Assembly (NCBI GenBank): GCA_022575985.1
Contig: JAKSXM010000007.1
Coordinates: 27,592,501-27,656,500, forward strand
Source: Anagrus nilaparvatae
Taxonomy: Eukaryota; Arthropoda; Insecta; Hymenoptera; Mymaridae
Length of the DNA: 64,000 nt
Direction: 5' to 3'
The position numbers and the translations under genes are program-made. Positions 24,312-35,600 of the stretch are shown here, piece by piece (position 1 is the stretch's first letter; every line of letters begins with the position of its first letter). The notes under the pieces were generated by a model. That model was given only the letters and a program-made list of their open reading frames with translations. It was not told the DNA's origin and did no database searches.

Positions 24312-24437
24312 TGTTGAACACGGGAAAAAATGTAGGAAATTTTACTTTCAATGCTGTCTGCACTCGTTCGCCACGCTCACTCGTGCATACAACTGCATTG
24401 AAAGCCAAATCCTATTTTTTTTCCCTAGTTGAACAAA
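24312..24437. repeat. Inverted repeat, about 55-bp arms
   Basis: Left arm (GTTGAACACGGGAAAAAATG ... CTTTCAATGC) and right arm (GCATTGAAAG ... CCCTAGTTGAAC) are inverted copies around a CGCTCACTCGTGC-containing centre. A related CGCTCGTGTATACAG word occurs at about 22306-22320 inside another short hairpin. Confidence 0.5.
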
Positions 24438-25965
24438 TAGATATTTTTTAATTATTATAGTCAAGAAGCCGTATATATGTTAGATGTGTTCACTTTTTTT
24501 CTTAAGTTTGTGCAAGACTACTGATACGAGATTCAGATAGTTAAGTTTTTCGTTACGCTGATTCCAAATTTCTAGGTCCCGACCCTCAATAATTAGCCCT
24601 AATGCCGTAAAACTTTATTTTTCAAGAATTTTAAAGGTTACTCTTGACATATTTCATAAGAAACTTGTTTAATTGTCCTCAAAATTATAGGCAATATGTT
24701 TTTTAGGTCACTGAATAAGAATATTTAGGTCCTGTCCCCGAAAAATTTTTTTCGTAGAAAATAATTAGGTACTACATGCAAAAAGAAAAAAAAATGGTGT
24801 TTTTTGTATTTTTAGCTTCCTGGGATCTCAAAACGTGCTGATAAAAAAAATTAAAAGCTTATATGCCAAAAAATCCAAAATCAAAATTTCACCTATCATA
24901 TTAATATTTCACCCACCAAAAATAAGTAAGTATAAATATTTTTTTTGCCATTTCCAGCTTTATTTATAATACATAGTTTTATTTTTTTGACTCAAAATCT
25001 AGTTCAGCATATCCCCAAATAGTAGCAAATTTCAAAAAGTTTATTTTTATGGAATTTTGATGTTCAAATTATTTTTGTCATGCGATATTCTAATTTTCGT
25101 ACCTGTTTATTATTTCAGTCTGTGAAAAATAAGCAAAAAAACGTATAAAATTATTTTAAGCACTGCATATCAAACTAAAAAATATTTAAAGTAAGTACTA
25201 AAGATGTGTCAAAGAAGGACATTAAAAGGTTACAAAACATTTTGAGTTCCAAACTAATATTTTAACAAACTTTCTGTTCTAATTTTATTAAATTTTAGCA
25301 ATGGCAGTAATAATAAAACGCATTAAAAAAAAATTACAATCTTGTATATTATTAACAAAAATGGTTTTAAGGTATTTGAGCTTTTTTACAAAACAAAAAA
25401 GACAGAATAACCACCTTTTGAGCTATTCAAAATATTAGTGTTAAATAAGATATTCAAACATTCTTGTAGTAAGCAAATCTGATGCACAAAATTGGTTAAT
25501 AAAAGAAAAAAAAATGTTTTATTAATTTTTACTGTAGTTAAATTACCTGCTGATGAATTCTGTCCAATTGTACGTTATATTTGTAATTGTTAGTACAGGT
25601 AAAAAAAAATTTTTTTTTACTTTTACATACATTTTTTGTTTTTATTCTTTACCTCGGATAATATTTAGAAAGGTTTAAATAAAAATAATTTGTTTATTTG
25701 TACAAATAAATTTTATTAAGGAAATAAATCTATTATTAAATACGTAGCAAAATATAATTATAAATGAATTTAATTAAATTTAATTATAAATGTTATAATA
25801 TTAAAATAAATGTAAAAAAAAGAGTTAGTTTAATTAATTGTAATAAATGAATCATTGATTACAAAAGTTTTTCAAGATTTTTAAATTGCCAATGGGAAAA
25901 TTAAATATTTTACTTAAAAACTCCTTGGCCACTGGTCTCAGTTTTATAAATTGCTTCTGTTTATA
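24438..25965. other. AT-rich stretch with poly-A/T runs
   Basis: No gene found. Words such as TCTAGGTCC and TTTAGGTCCTGTCCC near 24570-24740 resemble the inverted ends at 9.3 and 11.2 kb and may be remnants of the same repeat family. The last part should contain the 3' UTR of the metallothionein-like gene. Confidence 0.4.
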
Positions 25966-25969
25966 TTAT

Positions 25970-28141
25970 TTAACATTTACAAACTTGGGCTGAATGATCT
26001 GAAATCAAAAATAAATTTAAATTTTTAATAAATCAATATTGAATTTTACAATTCTAATTGTATATACTATATAAATGAATAATTTATTATAATTAATAAT
26101 AGAAAAACTATTAATATAATTTTAGTTTTAATATAAAGATTAATTTACCTCCACAACCTGAAGAACACTTGCAGCTTCCTCCACAGCAAGCTTTAGCTGA
26201 TTTTGTTGACGCTGAAGCTGTAGTTTTCGGACAACCAGTGCAGCATTTGCAATCATCACCACAGTTGCAATCTCCAGAACCACCTTGGGAAAAAATATTT
26301 AAAAACAAAATAAATAATCTATTTTTAAAATTTTATAATGCAAATAATAGAGCTATTTACCGCATGCTGAGCAGCATTTGCAATCTTTGGAGTCTCCAGA
26401 TTTTTTACAACCGCAACTGCCATCAGTTTTAGATTTTAAACAACCAGAGCAGCATTGGCAATTATCGCCACATTTGCATTCCTTGGTTTTATCTACAAAC
26501 ATAAAAAATATTTGTCAAATATATTTATCTGGAACAATTTACAGAAGTTATAAATATTCTTATAATATTAAATTACCGCCACATGCTGAACAGCATTTAC
26601 AGTTTTCAGTAACTTTTTGAGCACCTGATTTACTGCAACCAGAACAACATTTACATTCTGATCCACACTTGCAATCTTTGTTTTCATCTAAACAAATAAT
26701 AATAATAATTAAAATTATCTTTTTAATTATAAAAAATGGAAAATTTTGAAAATTATTTATACCTCCGCAAGCATCGCAACATTTGCAATCACTGGATTCC
26801 TCTGATTTTGAACATCCTTTGCAGCAATTACATTCTTTGCAATCGCATGCTTTTGATTTATCTGTAAATAAATATTAATGAATTTATATAAGTCTTTATT
26901 AATTAAAAAATTTTTTTATATAAAAAACATTTAAGAAGCGTACCTCCGCAAGCTGCACAACATTTGCAATCGGCTTCACATTTACCTGAAATTACAAAAT
27001 TATTAATCCCAAAATGTTTTTATTTTATTTAAAAAGAGAATTTTAAATAATAACTTTGACTTTCATTATCGCTAGGAAAATTTACGTACAATACAAAAAA
27101 TAAAAAGATTTAAAATTTTTAATTTTGGAAGTGATTGAAAGCTGGAATATAGTTGGAACTCCACAGACGTTTCTGAAACGTTTCTATAATGTAAACTAAA
27201 AATTCTAAACAGAAACTTTTCTGAAGCGTTTCTACGTGTACCTTAAAAAACGTTTCAGAAACGCTTCAAGTTGTTTACTTTTCCAAAATTTTTTTTTGCA
27301 AAAAGTGTTTTTTGTTTAAAATTGTAGAAAAAAGCAAAAAATGCAAAAAAAAAATAGAAATAATTTTGTAAAAGTAATCAATTTGAAACGTTTCTGAAAC
27401 GTTTTTTAAGGGATAGATACGTTTCGTGCTGTTTGTGTTATTTGTTTTAATTTTATTTTGGCATTATGAACCAAAACGGGTATTTAAATCCAAAATTAAA
27501 TTTATTTTAAAAAATGTTGTATCCCAAAAATATTTTATATAAAATTCAAGATTATAGGAGGAATATTTTTGAATTTTAATACGCAATTAAAAAAAAGTCA
27601 TCAACTACTGCGCGTCTATTTTATTTGAAACTATAATAATTAAAATGTTAATTTTATAAATGAATATCAGTAAGAAAATCACGTATAGATTATTACTTGT
27701 AAATAATAACAATATTATCACTTGAGTATAGAAATGTTAATAATTACACATAGCTATGCAACGAGTATTCGGATAAAAACTTTTAGGGAATCCAGAAAGT
27801 TCATTCATTTTGATATAAATTTTTTTAAATAATTTTTGAATTAAAAAAAACATACAGTTATCAATTTTTTGAAATTTTATTACGTCATATTTTTTGAATC
27901 AATATTATAGCGCTAAAAATTTCATGCGCATTTAAATTTATTTCAAACAAATTTAATACTTCTTACTTATCTAAAGATAAAAAAAATTTAATTTTAAAAA
28001 TTTAATTTTTAATAACAGATATTTAGAAAAATAATTTTTTTTTTTTCATTTCCGCTGACAAGAAGTTTTAAAATTAATGCCTATTCTTAAAATTAAAAAA
28101 AAAATTATTATTTAAAAAAATTACTCACAGTTTCCTGCCAT
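25970..28141 (-). CDS. Long modular metallothionein-like protein (7 exons, 186 aa, 51 Cys)
   Basis: Exons (5' to 3'): 28129-28141, 26944-26985, 26763-26861, 26577-26687, 26361-26492, 26149-26283, 25970-25998. They total 561 nt and keep one frame to a TAA stop. The product has 51 cysteines in 186 residues, mostly as CxC and CC, and no aromatic residue was seen; this is the signature of metallothioneins, which bind Zn, Cd or Cu as thiolate clusters in the cytosol. Five modules follow C-x-C-x(2-3)-C-x-C-C-x2-C (first at residues 5-17). Three half modules DCKCC-x-AC or NCKCCSAC sit between them, and a CC-x3-C-x-C-x3-C block is near the C-terminus. Ser/Lys/Thr-rich linkers (GCSKSEESSD, PKTTASASTKSAK) separate domains. 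Every intron is phase 1, so each internal exon is a cassette. Classical insect metallothioneins are about 40-60 residues, so this one is three to four times longer. Metal choice cannot be told from sequence. Confidence 0.85.
27165..27428. repeat. Foldback repeat in metallothionein intron 1
   Basis: Arms at about 27228-27300 and 27345-27428 are inverted copies (ACCTTAAAAAACGTTTCAGA against its inverse near 27390). The palindromic word CGTTTCTGAAACG or a close variant occurs about five times between 27165 and 27425. Probable small transposon inside the 1.1-kb first intron; a regulatory role is not shown. Confidence 0.6.
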
Positions 28142-28273
28142 CTTCTTGTATTATTTTCTTCTAAAAAGTCTTCTGAAGGGCTTGGTAAATAGAATTTTAC
28201 TCTAGAAAATACCGCATTTGCATTCAAATTTATCTTCAGCGCCCCACCTCGGAAGGAGCTTGATATTCAGAAC

Positions 28274-28429
28274 GTGCGCAACCATTATTGGTGCCGTGTG
28301 CAAGATGTTTACCAAAATAATGGAATTACACATTCATGATGATGTAAGATGGTACCGGTTGCAAAACTGAATCATCTTTTAGAGGCGCATTAGTGATTAA
28401 ATGGAAAAGTGAGGGCTATCCATGCGCAC
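28274..28429 (-). promoter_or_regulatory. Cluster of three metal-response-element cores upstream of the metallothionein gene
   Basis: The consensus core TGCRCNC, bound by the zinc-sensing factor MTF-1, occurs at 28274-28280 (minus strand, TGCGCAC), 28296-28302 (minus strand, TGCACAC) and 28423-28429 (plus strand, TGCGCAC). They lie about 130, 155 and 280 bases upstream of the ATG. At roughly 25 percent GC I would expect well under one such core in this interval by chance, though the local GC is higher. The arrangement supports metal-inducible transcription. Confidence 0.55.
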
Positions 28430-28625
28430 AAGTATAACGTATATAATTATTATCGGTTCTTTATTGGTACCGTCTGCAAAATACTTAACGGCTTATCAAC
28501 TATAAGGGGCTTAATTTTTTACAATTTTCTGAAAATTATATACTGAAATTTCACTTTTTCTCGTAACATTTATTGTCAAATTTCGAATGAAAAATTCAAA
28601 AACGAAGTAAACATCCGTTTCTTAG

Positions 28626-29753
28626 GAGTCTTTCTTTGCCAAAACAGCAATGGTGGGCAGGTCGGGTCATCGGATCGGCCTCAAATTTTCCTCGTGTTTT
28701 TATAACATAAAGATAGGAAAATCCTGAAATTTTTAGCCTTCTAGGTCTTACACAGCCCGAGTTATGGCCAATCAAACTCATTAGGCGGCTCTCGACCAGC
28801 GTTAGTGCTTTTCGGGAAAATGGTTAAAAATCATAAATATAAGCTTGAAAAAAAATTCTGAAAGAGTATATATGTTGGAAAACCTTCAGTAAATCCATTT
28901 CTGCCATTAGTTTTTCGGAAAAACCCCGGGAAATACCGGGAAATGGGAAAATGCGTTTTAAGAAAAATCGCAATATCTCATTTTCCGCCTTTTTTTTTTT
29001 GAAAATTTTTTTTTCAAAATTTTTTTCAACCGAAATCCCATCGATCTGTCCGAAAAAAATTTTGATTTCGGCCATTAAGGTCGATTTTAGCCGGTTTTAG
29101 AATAATTTCATATTTTTAATACTTCTTTATTTAATTTTCCATAAGGGGATAAAATAATTGACTTTTTTGCTTTCAGAATCGAATAGCCAGGGAAAAATTA
29201 GTCCTAAATAAAAAAAAAAATTACTATTTTCGATGAAAATTAACCAAGTTATGGTCAAGTAAAGATACTGTCAAAAACTACCATTTTTATACTAATTCCA
29301 ATTTTAGGCTCTAAAACGACATTATAACTTGAAAAATGCATAACTTGCTTAAATTTTATCGTAAAAAGAAAAGTTTTGGATTATTATCGAGTATTTTTTC
29401 CTTGGCTATTCTATTATGCAAGAAAAAAATTAGTTTAGTCGTCAAAAAGTTTTTTTTTGGTCAAAAACTAATGTAACATGTTAAAGACTGTTTATGATTA
29501 TTATCATTTTTTAACAAAGAAAATAAATTCCTAAGCTTATATTTATGATTTTTAACAATTTTCCCGAAAAGCACTAACGCTGGTCGAGAGCCGCCTAATG
29601 AGTTTGATTGGCAATAACTCGGGCTGTTTAAGACCTAGAAGGCTAAAAATTTCAGGATTTTCCTATCTTTATGTTATAAAAACACGGGGAAAATTCGAGG
29701 CCGATCCGATGACCCGACCTGCCCACCATTGCTGTTTTGGCAAAGAAAGACTC
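28626..29753. mobile_element. Non-autonomous DNA transposon with about 220-bp terminal inverted repeats
   Basis: Left arm 28626-28848 and right arm 29535-29753 are inverted copies that differ at only a few positions. They begin GAGTCTTTCTTTGCC and end GGCAAAGAAAGACTC. TTAG flanks both ends (28622-28625 and 29754-29757), which fits a 4-bp target duplication. The two similar ORFs of 61 and 90 codons, one in each arm, are the same arm sequence read from opposite strands and are not genes. The interior (about 690 bp) has no transposase. It sits about 200 bp beyond the distal MRE core of the metallothionein gene. Confidence 0.8.
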
Positions 29754-29759
29754 TTAGGC

Positions 29760-30636
29760 TATTATTTAAATTACAAATTTAATTTTATTGCTTCTTTTAG
29801 AATATTTCTTATAATTAGAGTAAATCTTCTGATCTTTAAGAAAACGTTAAACGATTGTACTAAACGATAAACGATTGTAAATGAAAAAAATTATATACAT
29901 TTTAGCACGTTAAGATTTCATTTTAATCTACAGGATAAATTTTTTATAATTTAAGAATAAAAATATAGATCACTCTATATATCTTCAATTTTTTGAATTA
30001 TTTTACGAAATTCATTACAAAAATTCGTTATATATTAAAATTATTTATGAAAACGTCAAAAATAAAGCTCTCATTAAAATTAGAATATTATTTAAAATAA
30101 AATATATAGGTACACATATTAATATAAAGAATAATTTCTGGAATTATCTGAAAATTTTGGAAATTAATTTTTTAATTAAATGTACAGTGTGGACTTGCAA
30201 ATTTTCAGATACATAGATATAATAATTCACGATAAGTTAATTTACAATCCCGATTGTAAAATTGAGGTGAATTTTATGATGCAAGTATTTTTCATTATTC
30301 AAATTAATTAAAATTGTTCAAATAGATGAAAATAATTATTACTGTAATTAGAGCAATATTGTTTAAAATAAAATTTTAAAATTTGACGTTTTAAAATTTT
30401 TTAAATTATTTTATTGGACCCTTCATTGCTACTCGGGATCTTTTTATACCAATAACAGATCGCATCGAGATAGGTATGCATATTAATAAAAAAAAAAAAT
30501 TTACCTCGAATAAAACTAATTTCTTAAAAAAATTAATTAATCAAAAAATATTTTGTTAATTTTAACTTTACAAAAAATTTTTTAATTTAAACAAAAATTA
30601 TAAAATGAAAAAAAATGCACAAATAAAATAAAATGC
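29760..30636. other. AT-rich intergenic stretch
   Basis: No gene or repeat recognised between the long-TIR element and the tRNA gene. Confidence 0.5.
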
Positions 30637-30651
30637 AAAAAAAAAATGATT

Positions 30652-30723
30652 TGGAGGAGCTGGGATTTGAACCCAGGACTTTCAGCATGCGAAGCAGACA
30701 CTCTACCACTGAGTTACACCCCC
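30652..30723 (-). tRNA. tRNA-Ala (anticodon CGC)
   Basis: The 72-nt minus-strand sequence folds as a cloverleaf: acceptor GGGGGTG with CTCCTCC plus discriminator A; D stem ACTC/GAGT; anticodon loop TTCGCAT (anticodon at 30689-30691); T arm CTGGG-TTCAAAT-CCCAG. The G3:U70 wobble pair that identifies alanine tRNAs is present. A run of ten T on the minus strand (30637-30646) follows the 3' end as a polymerase III terminator. There are two oddities: a T-T mismatch at acceptor pair 6:67 and one in the middle of the anticodon stem. It may be active or a slightly decayed copy. Confidence 0.85.
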
Positions 30724-31700
30724 ATTGAGAACTCCATGTGTTAGAAAACATATTGGTTAAAAAAAATTTTTTAAACTAAAAAGTAAAATTTTTTGTTTTT
30801 AAATACATAATTATTAAAAAATATTTATATTCTTAACAAATAATTAGAATTTACTAAAAAAAAAACATGCATAATTAATATTATATACAAAATGCGCAAT
30901 AGTTTTGCGCATCTATTTATATATTTGTACGAATGGTTGCAGTATTACAGGCATGTTTTAAAAATAAAGTAAAAATGTTGAGTTTTTTAGTCAAATGTAT
31001 TTTTTTGATGAGGTACTTATCAAGAGCAATCTATAGCTCGAAAGAGCTTCCACAACATAAAAAAAACATCACTTTTGATACATTTCAATAAGACTTACTT
31101 AATAAATTTGTACAATAGCTGTGAAAATAATTTTCGTATTAATTATAATGGCAAAGCATCCATAATTCTATTCTTACGTTTTATATTCTTAAAAAAAGGC
31201 AAAAATTATGTAAAAATAAATCTTAAAAGTAACAATCATGTTGACAAGATTCAGACATTACATGGTTTGTTAAAATACTTTATTTATTACAACATGTCAA
31301 ACTATTACCTTTTTGCAAAAAATCAATGCTTATAATTGTACAATTTTAATTAAAAAAAAAATTAAAAATTATTTAAAATTATTTTTAGAATTTTCAATTT
31401 ATACAATTCGAAAAAACGTTAATAATTTTTTTAGTCTGGATAAACAGCAAAAAATATAATATTTATTTTTTTGATTTATGCATCTATACTTACATTTATT
31501 TAACTATGTATCATAAAAAATTAAGTATATAAGCATATTATAATATCTACTGTATTTTTATTTGATTGTATCAAAAAGTGAGTTGTAAAAAACTTTCAAG
31601 CAGTCTTGCTTATGTAAAATCATTCACTCGCTTTTTATATACTTTTCACTCTTTCTCTTACTCTTTTACAAACTTTCACACACAAAAAAAGTTCATGTTA
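30724..31700. other. Exportin-7 3' UTR and intergenic sequence
   Basis: AATAAA signals on the minus strand at 31495-31500 and 31462-31467 lie about 200-240 nt past the exportin-7 stop and are good polyadenylation candidates. Below them the sequence is AT-rich with no recognised gene; the 86-codon plus-strand frame at 31075 has no family features. Confidence 0.45.
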
Positions 31701-32620
31701 CTATGAAGTCATCATATCACTGCCTGAATTTGTTGACATATTTGGTCCTTTCAAAGAGTCATTTATATCCCTTCGAAACATCGATAGATTTTGCGTAAAT
31801 CTACAATTAATTTTATAAATTAAACATACTTTTTTACGAACAACAATATTTCAAATAATTTTACTCACCTGTCACGATTTTTAGTCAATAAATTTCTTTC
31901 TATTCCATCCATTAAATTTTCAAACCATTGGGCCATTGCAGCTTGTTTGTCAACAGGCTGATTTCTTATAATATTTTCTCTTAACTGGTTAAAATAATCT
32001 TCATTTAAAAGAATAAGACCTAAAAGAGGTCTAGACATACTCCACTGATTTCTACAATCTTCAAACATTATAACATTCAAAACAGTACTTAATATTTGTT
32101 GAAGAATTTCTGGATGCTGTTTTAATACTTGCAAAAACAAGTCTCCTCCGCTTTGAACTACCGAATTTTTTTTATCTGGATAAATACCAGCTGTAAATAA
32201 AAAAAAATCAATTTCTTACTCTGAAAATATTTAGAAAAACTTAATTTTTTTTCCTAACCTTTTTGATAGAGTTGCTTAAACAAATATGTAACAATATGAT
32301 CTAAAGTTACACAACAACCATTACAAATCATTGTATCTGAAATATAAAATCAAATTTAATAATTTTTCATTACAATTAATATTATTTTATGAGATTGGAA
32401 GCCATGCAAAAATTAATGGAACAAATTTCTACTTATGTTCAAAAAAAAATTAGGCCCAATGTGCGGCTGAATATTTGAAATGTTTCAATCCTCTTTTAAA
32501 ATGAGATTTTAAAGCCTGTTTAATTAGAGCTTAAAATTTATAAACTTTAACTATATACAGCGCACAGATGTTTTCTTTACCTCGATGATTTATAAAAATA
32601 ATATTTACGACAACAACAAC

Positions 32621-32652
<32 letters not shown>

Positions 32653-35600
32653 ATAAAAACAATGATAACAATAATAAAAACTACAAAATTTTATTTAGCT
32701 AAAGGTAACATTTCATGCGACTACTTTTATGGCACTAGAGGACAAGATTCAAAAAATCAGCCGCACAGACCTGTATAGGAGTCTTTAAGCGCACCTAAAG
32801 CTGTAAGACCTTCACTGATACTAGATAAAATATATAAAAATACTCTTGGCTCCAATGTCGAAAGAAAAGCCATGTGATCTTGTGCTAAGCATTCCAACAA
32901 ACCGTAATAGGTTACGGATAATTTTGGATAATCCTGGAAAATTTTTTAATTATTTTAATTATAAAAAAAAAAAGTTTTACTAAACTTTACTAACCAATAA
33001 GTCACTCTGTGATATGCTAAGCAATAATTTGACAAATGTATTTAATGCATTATCTAAAGCTTCATCCCCATACAATCTAAAAACTCCAAAATTAACGTAA
33101 CTTCCACACAATGCTGCTTTTAACATACTAAAACATATGCTTATTCCTTTTAGTTTCATTGGATATATTTGGTCCTTAGCTGTATCAATGTTAAGAATCC
33201 GATTACCATAACTGCAAATAAGTTTGCTTGCTTCACGAAATAATAATATTCCGTTTGGCGATGATACATCAAACTGTAAACGTTGACTTCGATTTTGAAC
33301 TAACTCTGCAAATAATTTTAGGACGGGTGTTGTTACTTGGGGTTCATAAGCCCACAATTCGATAGCATGTAATAATATAGGTGTATAATTTGGATAAATC
33401 CAGTCAAATAACATCATATATGAAGTTTTAGTATTAAAGGCATAAGCTAATCCTCTTAAGTCTCTTGCTAACCCAATTAAAGCCATTTTAGCCTCATCAG
33501 CATTAAATAATGGTGTCTTAGCTGCCCCCATTAATTGACCAAGACTTTCGAGAGCAGCTGTGAGAGGTAGCATAAAGGTATGAAATCTTTCTTCATCTTC
33601 ACCAAGATCAACCATTAATAATCTGCCTAATGATGTATAAAACATTGATCTACAACGCATTTCTGTAACAGCTACGCTATTTCCCAAAAACGGAAAATGT
33701 TCACTCTGTAAAGAATATATTATGTCTTAACTTACTACTTAGTAGGTATAATTATACATAAAAATTTATTGAAGCATATGCGCTCTTTTTTTATAACTAA
33801 AGATCCATGTAATAAAAACTTTACTAATAATGAATGATTTAAGCTATAGCTTTTTAATACAGTATACTCCATTTTGGGAATATTGAATTTACAAAAAGTG
33901 TCAAAAGTTTTGTTTTGCTATGGCTTCATTTGATTTTGTACCGACTTTCAAATAAAAAGAAATTATTACTCCAAGTGAATCCAAGTGAATTCATCCTTAA
34001 AAATTCAAAGAATATTATTTAATAAATTGCTTTTTTTTATTTTAATAATTACTTGTGTGGAAAATAAGTAATCATGGTAGCAGAGATTTTATCCAAACGA
34101 GATTCATTTTGAATGAAGCTATAAAGGACTTAAATATAAAGTAAGAAATTAGTTAAATAATCCAATATCGACATTTTTAAATTTTCCAAAATTTTTCAAC
34201 ATTTAGAATGAAATCTGAAGAATCTGAATAACAAATTAACTAATTTTTTGACCACTAGTATAATTTTTTTTTTTTTCTGTTCTTACTTTACCGAGAATTT
34301 ACGCAAAAAATTGGGAAATAAGAAAGTATAAAATTACTATGGAGACAAAAGTATAATTGCATAATTATAAAATTATTTTACCAAAAAAATATTTGTTGAA
34401 GAATACAATTTAAAAAACAAAATGTATACTAACCGTATGATTGTTTAACATAAATTGAACTTCTTCTAATTTAACCAATTTACGTACACATGTATAACCA
34501 ACTGATAAATCATTTAACAATTGTAAAGTTTTAGAAATAATTTGTTCACTTCTACCCCAATATTTTAAATTAGTTATTCTAGAAAAAAAAATATGTATAA
34601 AGATTAAGTTAAGTAATTATTATCAAAAACAAAATTATCTTACATTTTTCTAATAAAAACGCTAAGAACCATAGCTTCATCACTTAAGCCTAAGACATCA
34701 GACAATCTTCTGTAAACTTTAGAATTCTTTTGCACTTGATCTCCAACATATATTTTTCGAAATTGCTCAAAGAAGCTTAGCATAGCTAATTCAAGTTTTT
34801 CGCAACCACCTTGTGCTAATCTTGAATCAGTTAAATTCATAAGTTGTAAGACTCTACATACTAGTTCTCCATCCATTGCATCATGTTCTTCATTACTATT
34901 AAATGACACTCTGCCTCCAATTGCACTACCTGCAAAACAATAAAATTTTATATTTGGGGATTTTAGAATATCCTAAGGTATAATAAAATTTTTACCAATT
35001 ATATACACAAGCCAAGTTAACTGTCCTTCTTGAATCAAAATATCCATTTGCTGTGATGGTGTTGATGTTTGACTTAATAACTCTTGATAAGTTCTAGCTG
35101 CTTGATCAAATAGCTGAACTAATAGTGTGCATGTTTTTTGATATTCACATCTACCTATAACTGATACTTGTTCCAACTGTTGCTGTACCATTCCTAGGTC
35201 TTCTAGAGGATCCTCTAAACCTTCCCTAACTACAACCGCAACTGATTCTAATCTAGATGTAATGTAAGCATTTGTTACTTCTGGTGTATACGTTTCTAAT
35301 AAATGAGGTTCAGTGGCTTTTACATAAGGTACAGAAGCAACCATGCGTTGCCATAAACTAAGTAAATAGTGCACACTGTTAGGTGCAAACTGCCACATTT
35401 GTAAACTTTGTACAGTGAATTTGGCAATCAGTTGAATGGCTTCTGGATAATTTTCAACCATAACTAATTCTCCTAATTGATAATTACTTTTTAAACGGGC
35501 TAATAATCTACAAAATTCGTGATAATTTGCAGGATCACTTAATCCTTGTGGGTTTTGTAATGTATGCTTTACACCGTTGACTAAGTGAGTTAAAAATTTT

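Noticed and set aside
26169..26620. Plus-strand ORFs of 87 and 80 codons across 26.2-26.6 kb
   Set aside because: They are antisense shadows of metallothionein exons 4-6; the minus strand has consistent splice sites and Cys spacing.
27165..27425. TTCTGAA words as heat-shock elements
   Set aside because: HSEs need nGAAn units spaced by two bases (TTCnnGAA); here the gap is one base, and the words lie inside a foldback.
28596..29870. Two similar ORFs on opposite strands starting MSLIG.NSGC
   Set aside because: They are the two terminal inverted repeats of one transposon read on opposite strands; the similarity is at DNA level and there is no start-context or family evidence.
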